Shown: positions 13,561 through 25,809 of the stretch, piece after piece
Position numbering within the stretch: position 1 is the stretch's first letter
Layout: each line of letters opens with the position of its first letter
NCBI GenBank assembly: GCA_022747635.1
Contig: JAKTNV010000003.1
Span: 10,270,548 to 10,334,547 of the forward strand
Direction: 5' to 3'
Source: Hetaerina americana
Lineage: Eukaryota > Arthropoda > Insecta > Odonata > Calopterygidae
Length of the DNA: 64,000 bases
Notes under the pieces: generated by a model
The model's database searches: none
Told to the model about the DNA's origin: nothing
Seen by the model: only the letters and a program-made list of their open reading frames with translations
Position numbers and translations under genes: made by a program

Positions 13561-15236
13561 GCTTTGAATCAACGGTGCAATAAAGAACGATAACCCGATG
13601 TGATGGCAATTTCAAACGCTTGAAGCGAAAGCTGGAACGGACCGTAAGTTCCCAACCACATGCGTAGTCTGCGATGAAGATGATGTGAAGTAGCATTCGC
13701 ACTCTGGGGCGTGCAAAAATAGTAACAATAATCCTTCATCATCATGGGCTCCATTTCTTTCGTATTAGACATATTTACATTCCATTGAAAAAGATATTGT
13801 AAATCTAGAAAAAAGAGGCGGCGATACGTTTTTACAAAATATTTACGCAAATCTGAATGAACTTTTTGCCGATATCGAATTTGCCGACAACGGTTTCATG
13901 TGATAAAAACTTTTGAAGGTTTATGGTTTAAAACAAGGTTTTTTGCATTATAATTTTGATCAAATATCTGTATCTGAATACATGTATGTCTATCTAGGAG
14001 GGAGAATATTAGGCAAACGAGGAAAGCACGGGAACAGGATAGGGATGTTGGACGGGATGAAGGGAGGAAGGAAGTACTCAGAGATGAAGAGGGAGTTGAT
14101 GTAGAGTAGGTTGTTGGATTGTGTTTTGTTAGGAGTCACAAAGTATTTATTTGATAGTTTTGTCCATCCAAAACCTACCTTAACCGGTAGATTACCTTAT
14201 AATAACAATCTGTATATGCAATAGTATGTTTTACGTACTTACGTGGTTATAATGCTTTTCTATTTATTGTATATTCCGAATGTCATTCAAAGCAACTAGC
14301 GGCATTATGTTTCTCATTTCAATGAATTGTTTTCAAAACTTTTTTTGGCGCTAATGACTTTCTTTTTTAATTTTTTCCTGCTTTGGCATCACTGCAAGAG
14401 TGCATGGCGAGGGGTTTTAGAGAGTATGAACATCTCCATGCGGCCACGAAACAAAACTTAGTAATATGGAACATTAAAACGGACTAGTGTTATGCACTCA
14501 GCTATTATTCTTTTCCTTTAAACGCTTTCTAGTAATAAGCGAACTAATCTTTGGGCATATTAAATATTTAGAAAGTCTTTAATTGGCTTTTATAAAATCT
14601 ATTTTTCATTTCATCGCGATCTATAAGACTTTCATTAAATGGTTGTCGTAAGAATTTACATGATCTTCGGTCCTTCATTATGGCCGTATCTGTTTTCATT
14701 TCTCTTCGGATGAAAGGTGTATTCTTTACGATTGAAGGACTTATTCTAAGAATCCTCGGTATATTGTTTGGAGACCGTCTGATTTTTAAATGATTTTCCG
14801 GTCTTTCCGTGGGCGCTGGTTGAAAAAGATATTTCAAGCACAATGCAGTGATAAGTGGTTTGCTTATAGGAGATGTGGCCTTCGTCTGTGGTCTATAGAG
14901 TAAATAGGTTTGCGTCAAGTTTTCCTCTATCATTCCCCTCGTCCATGAAATTTAATTGGGCAGATAAATTTACTAGGAATTTACTAATCCCCCGAATCAT
15001 TGGCTACCCTAAAAAATGCTTCATTCAATATTTTAGCGAATTCTGAACTAACAAAAACCCAAACCTTGTTTTCATATATTATTTATAGCTTGGTGAAAGT
15101 ATTATATATATTTTCTTGATGAGTCCAAAATATTTCACAACCCATGCTTCAGCAAACGCTTAGAGCCCCTATATTTGTTGCACTTGAGAATAATGAAACC
15201 AAAAATTATCAATTCATAGGATTTTCATGGTCTCAT

Positions 15237-15735
15237 TGTTCTTTTGTATCCATAATGAAGGAGGTTTCAAAAATTAAAACTGCTCCTGCATTAGTAGTAT
15301 TTCTCGGATGGTATGATTACTTCTCTGTCTTAATGACTTATGCTACTTATATAACCCTATGTGATGCTGCGGGTACGTTCGTTTATTACTTGTGTAGATT
15401 CGATCAGATTTTTGTCCCGAGAAGTGGAAGAATTGTTAAAACCTCCTTCAAAAGACGTTCTACGGAGAATAATTTTAAGACGCATGACATTAAGATGCAC
15501 AAAGAATATTTTATATCAGCCAAGAAGGATATTCATATAAGATGATTATCCACGGAACGTTATCCTCAATGTTCTTTTGTATTCACGTTGAGTGGTGTTT
15601 CAGGCGTTAAAACTGCTCCTGCACGAGGAGAATCCCTGGAAAAGGTCTTATTACTTATCTTTATTAATAATTTCAGCTAGACACTTCAAATTTTACACCT
15701 TTATATATAATGTTTCAGATACGTTTGGTTTATTA
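15237..15735 (+). repeat. Diverged tandem duplication, about 335-345 bp apart
   Basis: TGTTCTTTTGTAT, GTTTCA and TTAAAACTGCTCCTGCA occur near 15237-15290 and again near 15570-15623. A TACGTTYGKTTTATTACTT segment recurs at 15373 and 15719. Order and spacing are conserved, with an indel of about 13 bases, so this is an old duplication. A 133-codon ORF (15144-15545) spans the first copy but is not kept in the second, which argues against coding. Confidence 0.65.
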
Positions 15736-15739
15736 CTTT

Positions 15740-18700
15740 AGTAAGCGTCATATGAATCTTTATAAGTTAGCTGGCGGTTTGTAATTTAGTTTTTTAACGG
15801 TTGCGAGTTAAAATGTAGATCATCTTTTGAACTAATGTATTCCACTATGTAGTTGAAGCGATATTCGAGTAAACTCACTGCTGAAGGTCGAACGATAAGT
15901 CGCCCAAACGGCCTCACGTAATCCATCACCGCGCATCATAGGATAAGGAACTTAGCAGAGCCCTAAGCTTTTCCCTGAATGATGGGCTTGATTATTTTTT
16001 AATTAGGAGACTACAGCGTAGTTGGAGCAAAAGGGAGAGAGGGGGGAGAGGGGGTTCCAACGTCCAATTACGGAAACAGCTCAAATTCTCCCTTGGGATT
16101 TGGCGTCATTAAATAAAGAATTTCAACCTTCCGAGTTGTAGGTTGACGCTGCCAAGTCTCAGGAGTGGCTCCGTTTCAAGCGCAGGCCCTGAAGGGGGTG
16201 GGAGAGGGGGCGGCAGGGTGGTTTGTCAGGTGGGCGGTGCGATAAAATCGCTACTTCACCGCTCCGCTCCAGTTCCTAATTGCAGATTGATCAAACTTCA
16301 CGGTTCAATGGAGCTCCGGCTTTAGCCTGGTACTGACGCACCATCTTCGGCGCAGTCACCATTTCGACGGAAAACAGAAACGTTTTCAATAGGAAAAAAA
16401 GAACTCCTGGTAGACACCTCTCCCTCGTCAAGTATGTTCCTCCCCCGTATAAGTATTTTTTTAAAAGATTTTTATAATTTATTACTAAGGAAGGCTAATG
16501 TCAGTTCTTAGGAATTATTTTCGTGTATACTATATAATCTCTTTTTCAGCTATAATAAGCCCTGCAGTTTTAAAATGATCCCATGCGTGTGTGTGAGAAA
16601 GTGGCGATAAGAGGATGGCAGAGATGATAAGACACGTGGGCTAATTTAATGTAATTTGAACATGAAGTACAGATTATTGTAGCTTTGATGTTGTCACCAA
16701 GCATTAGAATACGTAATATTTACAGCAAACTATGTGATTCAACCAACTTTGTCATGTCTCTGTATTAGGTGAATTTATCTTAAATATTTTACTAAATTAA
16801 ACAGCGTTGAATTCTTGACGTATTAATATTTTCCTTGGATCTATAATCGCATTTCATGCTACAGTGCTACCTTAGATCGAATTGAATTATTTTTTATCAG
16901 AATAATATTTGTTGTGATCGTCTTATGCATCCTAATTTTAGATTGTGATGATGACGTTCTTATCATGGATTAAGAAGTACAGTTTTTATTTATTGTGGAA
17001 GATAATATTATTAATGGGGAAATAAAATTAATTTAGTAAATTTAAGTCCAAGCAATGAACGCGACCTTTATAGTAACTTCCCTTCATTAGTCCTTCAGTG
17101 CCTTCATTAAAATTTAGATATTTTAGTAACTTAAAACTGATTGGTGAATATGTTTTTGAGTAACATAGCTTGCATATTCTCATACTTCTCTTTATTAACT
17201 GTTGTAAGCGCGAAATGTGGAATGCGCTATTATTAACTCGGCCAATTAGAAGTTCTTATATGTTATCCGCAGATGATGTGAGGAGAAAGGTCTAATCGAG
17301 GTTTCTTGGGTTACCTTTGAGACAAGTTCTTTAATGGGAATGCGAAAGGGAAGTGCCTTCATGTGGGTGGACATGCCGGACTTCCATTTAATCTGGAGTG
17401 AATTAGCTTCAAAGAGTAGGTCTTGAAGGTCATAGCGGTGTACCACTAAATAGTTCTAGCGAGTCGCCGGGGGAAGGGTAACTTTCGAACAATTCCAAGG
17501 GGGAGGCTGGTAGGGGGGTGGTCCGTCATCAGGGCCTCCCACGACCGCTTCCCTTCCCCCTCCTCAGACCCCGCCACCCGAGCTGCTCCTTCCCTTCCGT
17601 CGACGCCCTTCCTGGGCCCCGTCCGCTCGACCGAAGAGTCCCTCGTCATCACTCACTCACCCACTTCACCCACTGCGGACCCACCCACGCCCCCCCTTCG
17701 AAAACCCACCGGGAGCCCCACGCGAAGAGTGAGCGATCGGTTGGGTTCGCAGGGTGCAAGTTGTTGTTCTTCCTCTACAAACTAGCGGGCGAACAGCTTG
17801 TGTATAGGAAGCCCTGGTGGGGGCGAGGCCGGGGGCCGAGGTCGGCTGAAGCTCCCTCTCGCGCGCGTGGAGCCGATGTATGATTTCGGTGATCTTTTAT
17901 TTTTTCGCGGAGGGGAAGCCGCTCAAGAGTGTGGGGAGTGGAAGGGGAAGGTTTCGTCGTGCAGGAGGCTATAGATATATCGGAAACGGATGGGAAACAA
18001 AAGACAGATGGCGCGGATCATTCATTTAAACAAAGCCCAGTAATACGTGCTCGGCCGCCAAATTTAGCGCTAAATGGCTTAAAATACTGGATAGGTAGAA
18101 AATACTCTGGATAGAATGGGCCGCGGGAGAACGCACGCTAAATCCTAGAGAAGGATATGGCCGGCGCTTTCTGCTCGGCCGATTTTGCTAAATGTTTTAT
18201 GCAGTGCTATAGAATGTTTATTTTGAAATCTTTATGATTGTTTAAAAAAATAAATCATTGTTTTCTAAAATAAATCTAGTATTTATCTTTTGTGATGTCA
18301 TGTCACTATAGTACGGCTTCTCAGAGAGTTTTCTCAATAGAATTATCCCAAATAAGACTTTTATCATGAATGATAGTAGTTTATTTACCTTTAGATCTAT
18401 TCTTACAATTCATATTACAAACTTTACAAATATATTGTAATGGTTACAATAACCGTTTTAATGTCGTAAATATCACCAAGTTAAAGCATTCACCGAAATG
18501 AATGACCTGCTTCTGATATGAATATTCTGCTCTTACATTGAGCAATTCTCAGCTAGCTAAGGTGGTCAAATTTTAAGACGTAACTGACGCCTTCTACACT
18601 GAAAAAGGTTTATGTAGAAGGGCGGGAGCTTAGGCACTTTATTAGCAGCATTTTCGGCTTACCAAATGACATCACCTTCGTCATTTAATTATTAAATGTT

Positions 18701-20059
18701 CAGGACTTGCAAATGATCAATATTATTTCCCATTTACTTCTTCATTTTCGTCTTATGTATCTTCCAAGCATAGAAAAAGTAAGTATGTGCCTGATTTGCA
18801 TTAAATTCTAAAATTTTACACGCAACAATGCACGATTACAATCGCAATGCTGAATATTATTATCCAGTATTGTGATGGAGTGCCTTTTGTGAAAAACGTT
18901 CTTTCGTGTAATTGCTGTGTCTTTCAAATAGTCAAATATTTAATTTTTTTCTAGACACTTGTGGGAAGGATAAATTTTTAAGGTCAAATATGAAACAGAA
19001 TTGGTTTGTTAAAAATTCTAATCATTGTCACTTTTACACGTCGTAATACTCAAAGAGCGAATTCTTAACGATGCGAAGGAATAGTAAACTTGCCAACATT
19101 GGAGGTGACATTGCGAGAGGTCCTTCCTTTTCTTCCATGTTAACTGTTCCAATAATATTGCCTTGTAATTCTAATAAAAGATAATCCATTTGAAAATATT
19201 CACACCAATTGTTTTGCATAATAATGAAAACTTTCAACAATAATAACAAAACGGCAAAATGTTTCTGATAACGGAGAAAATAGTTAAATTTAGGTATTTG
19301 TTATGCATTGATAATTCCTTTTCGTGATTGATAGTCAACAGTTTTGTGAATATTAAGATTCTTTGCAAACAATCCCTTTTAATTTTCTCATATAAATCTG
19401 ATTAGAAGGAATAGGTATTCTGGCAGTCATGAAAACTTTTCGTAACTCTCATTAAGCCTGAGCACTTAGAAAACATTATATGGTTTCGGAATATTCTTTG
19501 AAGAAAAGAAGCATCGTTATGTAAATTTTATATGTGAAGTTAACGGAGGTTAAAAATAGTGAAGGAACAGATTAATGCAAAATAAATTAATGAAAGAAGT
19601 TCCTGTTTTTGTTTTATTAATGAATTCAAATAAATAAAGAGCCAATCTATTTGAAAGTGCATGTTCTGTGATTAAAAGTTTTCAGCGATGAACTTAGGTG
19701 GAGACCCATTTTCATAACCTTTTCTTTTAGCTGTCAAGTAATACGTTGCTATTTCTACAGGAGAATACTTTTTGTTAGTTCTCTCGAGGCATTAAAAAAT
19801 TAATTTACAATCGTGCTCGCTTGAAAATAACCTCGTTCGGCGGTATGGAGGAACGTCATCAATTGGAAGTGTAATTCTCGGCTTCCTCTCAGGGTGAATG
19901 TCCGTGGAGAAAGACGCAGAGGAGCCAGCAGCTCTCCGATGACAATAAACGAGGAAATAACTTCTTGGGAGTTAATCCTTCAGAAAGAACCTTACACTTA
20001 ATATTTTTAGGAACTTGCATTGACGTGGAATATTTTTCACCCATTCAAATCTCCGGGAT
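15740..20059. other. Mostly AT-rich non-coding DNA
   Basis: Contains a small G-rich patch at 16030-16240 and the island at 17.46 kb. TGCTCGGCCG occurs twice, about 120 bases apart (18048 and 18171), each followed within a few bases by an AT-rich GCTAAAT-type segment; this may be a faint duplication. No gene recognised. Confidence 0.55.
17460..17930. other. GC-rich island, pyrimidine-biased in the middle
   Basis: C-rich on the + strand at 17530-17730, then G-rich with CpGs at 17790-17880. A stop-free frame at 17518-17883 is Pro/Arg/His-rich low complexity without a domain. Confidence 0.45.
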
Positions 20060-20640
20060 GCGGACAGCGAAGAACTACGTTTAGTGTTGGTTGCGCCATC
20101 CAGCCTGGGGCCCTCGGAATACTGTTTGGAAAACCTCAGCTCGTAGGTTAAGTTTCACACCGCTTGGTCTTCGCGTGATCGCCAGCCGGGTCGCGCGGGG
20201 GACGCCCCCCGTCATTCGGCGGCCTCCGCAGAGGGGGTAGGGGCAGAACAGAGGATCGGGGCGGGGGTGGGTGGAGACCGCCGTTGGATTGAGGACGGAC
20301 GGACTCCACCCGCAGCATTTGGCTCGCGGCGTCAGGGGGGGGGGGGGGCGGTGGCGGACGGGTCGATTCCTGGTGGGAAGGGGGGAGGGTGAGGGGCTTG
20401 GGAGTGACGCAATTCGATTCGGTTCCTAAACAAAATTCCCTCGAGGAAAGCCATTGCCGCTCCTCCCTTTCGCCGACTGATCCAAAACTGGGAAAGGTTG
20501 AAAGGGGCCGTCCGCCTGATAAAATTGAAGGCGTTTATGGCAGGGAAATAAATCAATGGTTTTCCCCCTTCCTCGGTGGCGTCTGCGAACACTCATTTTT
20601 AGTATCGCCCGGAATTATGCATCCTACGTGAGCGGAGTGT
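20060..20640. other. GC-rich island with a G14 run
   Basis: G14 run at 20335-20348 and neighbouring G-runs (20220-20270, 20375-20400) give quadruplex potential. CpG-containing. No gene supported. Confidence 0.5.
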
Positions 20641-22289
20641 TTTAAATGTAATTGCCGTCCTCTGTTATGGAGACAGTCAACGCACTTATTGATAGGCTGT
20701 GGCTAGAAGAGAAATCTCGGTTTTTATCGTTTGTATCAGTTAAATTTCCTTGGCTAGAAGTGGGAAGTTCCAATTCATGCATAATTATCGACGACAAATG
20801 TTTTTTCCTGTGGAGGAAGTCATCTTTTATCTGGCCATTGAAATTTTATGTTTTAATTACCGAGAATAATTTCATATTCTGTCATTCGACAGAAGAAGGA
20901 GATTTTTTGAATGCAAAAACTGTGAGCGGAATTAATAATGATAGTTGACTCTACGCTTTCAGTTTTTTTCATGTACCTATATTCTCTCAATCTTTTTTAA
21001 TACGGCTTAAATTTGATTTAATCGCCGTGCGATTATTCGATGTAAGCAATGCGTCTTCAGTATTTATGCTTTTATCACTTCTTCACTGTCATTGTGCGTG
21101 CATCCTAACAGTTTTTTGGGAATTGACATTATGTGTATTCCTTTCACACAGAATTTTAATTCGTTAAAGTGCTTATTGAATTTGTATGATATTTCTAAAT
21201 TATCGAGTTACATTCCATTAAATAGTTTTGCATTAATGTTACCTCTAATTATATTTCATTTCACTTTTCTGGACGATGGAATATTTGTATGTAATTTAAT
21301 TGTCTAAATTTTTATTTGTCTCTTCAGGCCGAGTGTTTTCATACTATTGAATATATTGCTGCTATCATTAATTTTCTCAAACCAAAGGACTACTACTCCT
21401 ATACTGGCACAACCTGCGTACGTCATCCCTAGGACATAATTCTAAATGCCGTTTTTCCAAATCTATTGCCCCTTCGATAGATGAGATACTCTTATCATAT
21501 AAGATCTATTTACCCTTTGAAATCTTCCTCGTTATTGTTACTCCGAAAAGAGTTTAAACCAAGTATGACTATCTACGATATTTGCCATAAATCAATGAAA
21601 TTGAATGTAAATGCAATCAGTTTTGAAGGTGAAGCTTAGGGGAATTAGAGGAGATTTGAAGTTGGTTTTGCGCATTCTAGCTCTCTGGTGTTGTATATCC
21701 AATTACTTACTTTCACGTACTCTCTTTCATTCTTAATCCCGGTGCGCAATAAACCCTTTTTATTTTATTAAATGCTCCGTTGTCATCATTGTCTATTTTT
21801 TAGCTGCATCTTCTCTCCAGCTGTTTTCCTGCAATTTATTCGTGGCTTCCTGATCCGATTATGAACTTGTCAGGCTTGTTTTGCGAACGAGTTCTTTAAA
21901 AGGTCATAGCTAATGTATTACGATTAATAGGGTGATAAACGAACCTTTTTCGAGGTTAAAATTAGTTTTAGCGAACAGCGTAGTGGAATATTTTTAAATT
22001 GAGAAGTAAATTGCTTCTTAAGCGTGTGGGATTTGGGTAAATCTTTATAGGAGTCCCGAATACTTGGTAACGTCGACTTGTTTTAATGCGTTTTGGGAAA
22101 TGATAGTGCTTTATTCACAAATTAACGGCATTACAAGGCGAGCATAATGCCCTCCTTCCGAATGTCTTAGTGCTTGAAAATACACGCTCATGAAGTTCTT
22201 GTCGGTAGTTATTATTATAGGCCTTTCCATTTATGCATTCATGCCAGGTTTTTCTCCTTTGTTACTTTTGCTCCTTAGTATATTTTCGT

Positions 22290-22640
22290 TCCCTCTAGCG
22301 TACCAGCTTTGGTTCTCCCATCACGCCTCACTGCCATACGTCGCGTTTCTCACCATTCTTCGCGTGCCCTTTAACTTCACCTGTTCCGTGATATTACCTT
22401 CCCCTATCCCCCCCGGATCTCTTTTTTTAACTCCTCCCCTCACCCTCTACTGACCTTTTTATCAGCTCCTTCGCCCGACCGTTCACCTCCTGTGGCCATC
22501 TCACGGGTTCCGACCCTTTCCCATCTCTTCCTTACCCCATATTCCTTGCCATTCCTTCTTATATGTCATTTCGTTCTCTTTCCCATGTCACTTCATCCCG
22601 ACCCCATCCCGTTTTTCTTTCTCGGGGGTGAACTTAACAA
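22290..22640 (+). other. Pyrimidine-rich tract
   Basis: C+T-rich on the + strand with few purines. The reading frames across it are compositional. Confidence 0.6.
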
Positions 22641-23399
22641 GAAACCTGATAGTCTGCAAACCTTAGTCGCCCATAACATTTGTTTGCGTCTCCGACTTAT
22701 AATATTTTGTCACTACCGTTTAGTTTTACAGTGTACAGTTTTGTCTACTTAATCATGGTCACTTCTGAGGGCAGTTAAAGTAATGAACCCATAGCCATTG
22801 TGCAATGGCCTTATATTTTTCATGAAATCGATATTTTCACATCCAATTTTTTGCCTTCAGCTTTCAGTCATCAGCAAGCCTCGTAGAGTGGTGCTCTCAT
22901 CCTTTTTATTTAAAATATATCTTTTCCTTGAAATGCCTTATAATTTGTCTCGAATTCCCGAATTTTAAATAACATTCAACTACTTTTTATATTTATACTT
23001 TTACAACTTTTCTTGCCTTTTTGACATGTCTTCTGCACTCGCTACTGCAATTTTCACGCCACACTACTGCGAGCATCACTCTTTGCTTTCGACTTCACGA
23101 ATGAATTTTTATAAATCTGATGTAATTCGTAATAGATTTCCCAATCGTAATATATGATCCCTGTAATTGCTTTGATTCTTCTAATCTGATGGGTACATAT
23201 ATAAAGGCGAGGGAAGCTTTCTATTTTAGTTCTCATTAATAATGGCAAGATGATTTGGTGTCGGTGGGGTTTCTCCCGGTTATGTTTCGGGATACAAATC
23301 CTGTAAATGAAACCATCAAATGATCATATAATTCGTACACTTGGGTTGTACCGGATACATTTAGATATTAGTGTATATTGTTTCTTTATAAATTTCACC

Positions 23400-23880
23400 G
23401 GGGCTTTTTTCCATGCCCCGTCTCGCCGTCGCAATCCCCGTCGTCCTCCCCCGTGGTGCCCGCCTCTCTTACCACTCCTTCCCGCCACCCGTCGCTCCGC
23501 CAGCCCCCTCGTTCCCTTACGGCGGCCGCTCAAGGAGCCTCTTCCCGTCCACCCACCCAACACTCCCCGATTCTCTCACTAATCCATTTCGCTCGCTCTT
23601 CCCCCTCCCCCGTATCCTTATATATCACGCTCCTCTCTCTCTCTCCGCCTCAAGCACCCGCTCGCCCTACGCACACCCGCAATCTCCTCCTCCTCCTGCC
23701 GACGTCCCCACTCACCCCCAGTCCCCTCACGCCCCCCTCGTGCTCCTTTTCCTCAATCTCCTGGACCCTTCGCTCACCGAACCCTCACCATTTCCTTTTA
23801 CACGTGGGAGATCCTCTCCGCTCATCTATGCCGCTGTCCATTCTTTTTACCCCGTTTCCCCACCCAGCGCCCAAAATCAT
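23400..23880 (+). other. Pyrimidine-rich tract
   Basis: One of the longest C+T-rich stretches of the window (about 480 bases), with a CT dinucleotide run near 23633-23645. Two overlapping + frames (23378-23974 and 23413-23907) are both open, which is what a purine-poor strand gives. Neither has a recognisable domain. Confidence 0.7.
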
Positions 23881-25215
23881 CGAGTTGATTTTTTTACATA
23901 TACTTAACGCGAACGACTTCGGTTCTCTTTTTCTCTCGACCTCTTCAAAATTTTTATTTTGTACCTCCCTATGACCTTGACCGTCCTCCATCGCTCTTCA
24001 AAGCTTCTTCTTGATTCATTTCCCTTCGTCCAACTCTTACTCTCTCTTTCGGACATTTTATGTTTTTGCCCTTCCTTAAGCTCTTGATGCGCTTTGAGGC
24101 TTTGCGAGGAGTTTTGAAACCACACGCATTTGAGAAAAATCAAAGGGAAGGCATGCCAGACTGTTTTTTGTTCAATGCACTTGTGTTTTGCTTGATAGAA
24201 CAGTGACGCACGTACGTGAGAACGTGAACAAACTGGCTCCAGTAAAATGTTTTAAATATAAGTATTGATCTATTTAGCAGCGATCTTTCTGATTCTGAGA
24301 AGTCTCTATTACTAGTATATTCTCCAACATACGTTCAATTAACGAACTAGAGGCAATGGCTGTTACGACTGTGAATACATAACTTTAAACTTTTTAATTT
24401 TGACTTTCTTGCTGTAATTCCTTTAATAATGCATGGTACTTTGGAATAATTCAAAATCGCCTGGTTAGTCTTTGACAGCCTTTATTTATTTTGATTAGCC
24501 TTAAAGTTCGTTTCATTCCAAAAATCAAAACTTTGCACAAGTATATTTCCTTCGCCATGTGTGGTGCTCCAATGAATAAGAACCTAGAAATTTGAAAGCT
24601 TTACGATAAAAAAATTAGTCCTTATAGTCATACGAATTTGATTTAATTCCAGAAAATCGTAATTTAGCGGAAGAGATAAGATACATCTTAATGAGAAGCA
24701 ACCAGGTAATACGTGCGAGTGGATGTAACGACATCTGCCAAATTCATTGTTCCGGCGGTGCTCTTAGACTCCCTCACTCCCCCGCGGTAACTCGCTCCTT
24801 TTTATCAGGACTTCCCGAAACTCCCCGGTATCTTCCGCTCTTTCCACAAGTGCTTGGCCCGCTCGACACTCACGGCCTCCGATATGGATTCCAGGATTCC
24901 ACCCCCCTATCCGACCCCGCTCTCTTCCTTGACGTCACTTCGGGGGCATCTATGTAGCCATCATTCTCCCTACACATAGCTAACATGTGGACGTTATACG
25001 ATATAAAGAAGTGAGTGATCGAGAAATGCAGTCTGTGCCGACGTTACAGGTCTCTTTAAGGTTCTTTATCGTTTTAAAAAAAGCCTCTCATGAGGATCAA
25101 GGTTCCATAAAAAATTCAACTGTCGCTGTCTCTTTTTCCTATCTTTGTCGAGTGCCCTGTCGTTTTCGTTTACTTGTGTGCCACGCCAATGGCAGCCAAC
25201 AGTTTATATAAATAA

Positions 25216-25221
<6 letters not shown>

Positions 25222-25262
<41 letters not shown>
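25222..25262. repeat. (TA)n microsatellite
   Basis: About 20 uninterrupted TA units after TTTATATAAATAAATACATG. No TAAGTGTTATA terminus adjoins it. Confidence 0.95.
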
Positions 25263-25265
<3 letters not shown>

Positions 25266-25737
25266 GTTTATTTGTTTTGGGGGCTCTAGCCACCTTATCG
25301 GTGTGAGAGGGGTAACTCACAATGATGAAGGTGCCAGGGATCACCTTAATTTTTAAAAGTAGCCGTTTTCTATGTTGTGTGTGATACTTTTCTGTTTATT
25401 CATATTTTTTTCCGTTGGGGTCTCGTATATGTTTTACCACGGCACAACGGTAAAGTTTATTTAAACATTTGCATGCATGAGCTAACATGTAAATTGTGTA
25501 GAAACACAGAAATACATACATATGATTGGAAGAAACTATAGAAATAAAAAAACATCGGCAACTACGTCCATATATTTTTTTAATTTTCCATCAAATATTT
25601 TTAATTTTCTCTTTTAGTTAGTGTTTTTACTTAATTACCCCTATCTCATTTCCAACCTGACGCAGTAGTCTTCTTATTTAAGTAACGAGTAGGAACATGA
25701 GAAGATAAAGACGGCCATTATTCGGGTGAGAAGCAGC

Positions 25738-25808
25738 GGGGGGGGGGGGGGTCTGAAGCCTCTTTTATTCATTTAATTCACTCGTCTTTCCTCTCCTCCC
25801 CCCCCCCC
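25738..25808. other. Poly-G and poly-C pair
   Basis: G14 (25738-25751) is followed 46 bases later by C11 (25798-25808). The two runs could pair as a hairpin or form separate G-quadruplex and i-motif structures. Probably homopolymer slippage. Confidence 0.6.
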
Positions 25809-25809
25809 G

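Larger units (their letters stand above)
9490..15236. other. Mostly AT-rich non-coding DNA
   Basis: Contains the islands near 11.75 and 13.36 kb and a polypyrimidine patch at 10830-10920. No gene recognised. Confidence 0.55.
20650..25221. other. AT-rich non-coding DNA with pyrimidine tracts
   Basis: Outside the tracts listed separately, I recognise nothing. The frame at 20652-20948 (98 codons) has no known domain and is too weak to call. Confidence 0.5.

Noticed and set aside
15144..15545. 133-codon open frame (+) as a gene
   Set aside because: No domain, and the frame is not maintained in the diverged tandem copy downstream.
23378..23974. 198-codon open frame (+) as a host gene
   Set aside because: Purine-poor DNA lacks stop codons. 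Two overlapping + phases are open and both read as Ser/Pro/Leu-rich.
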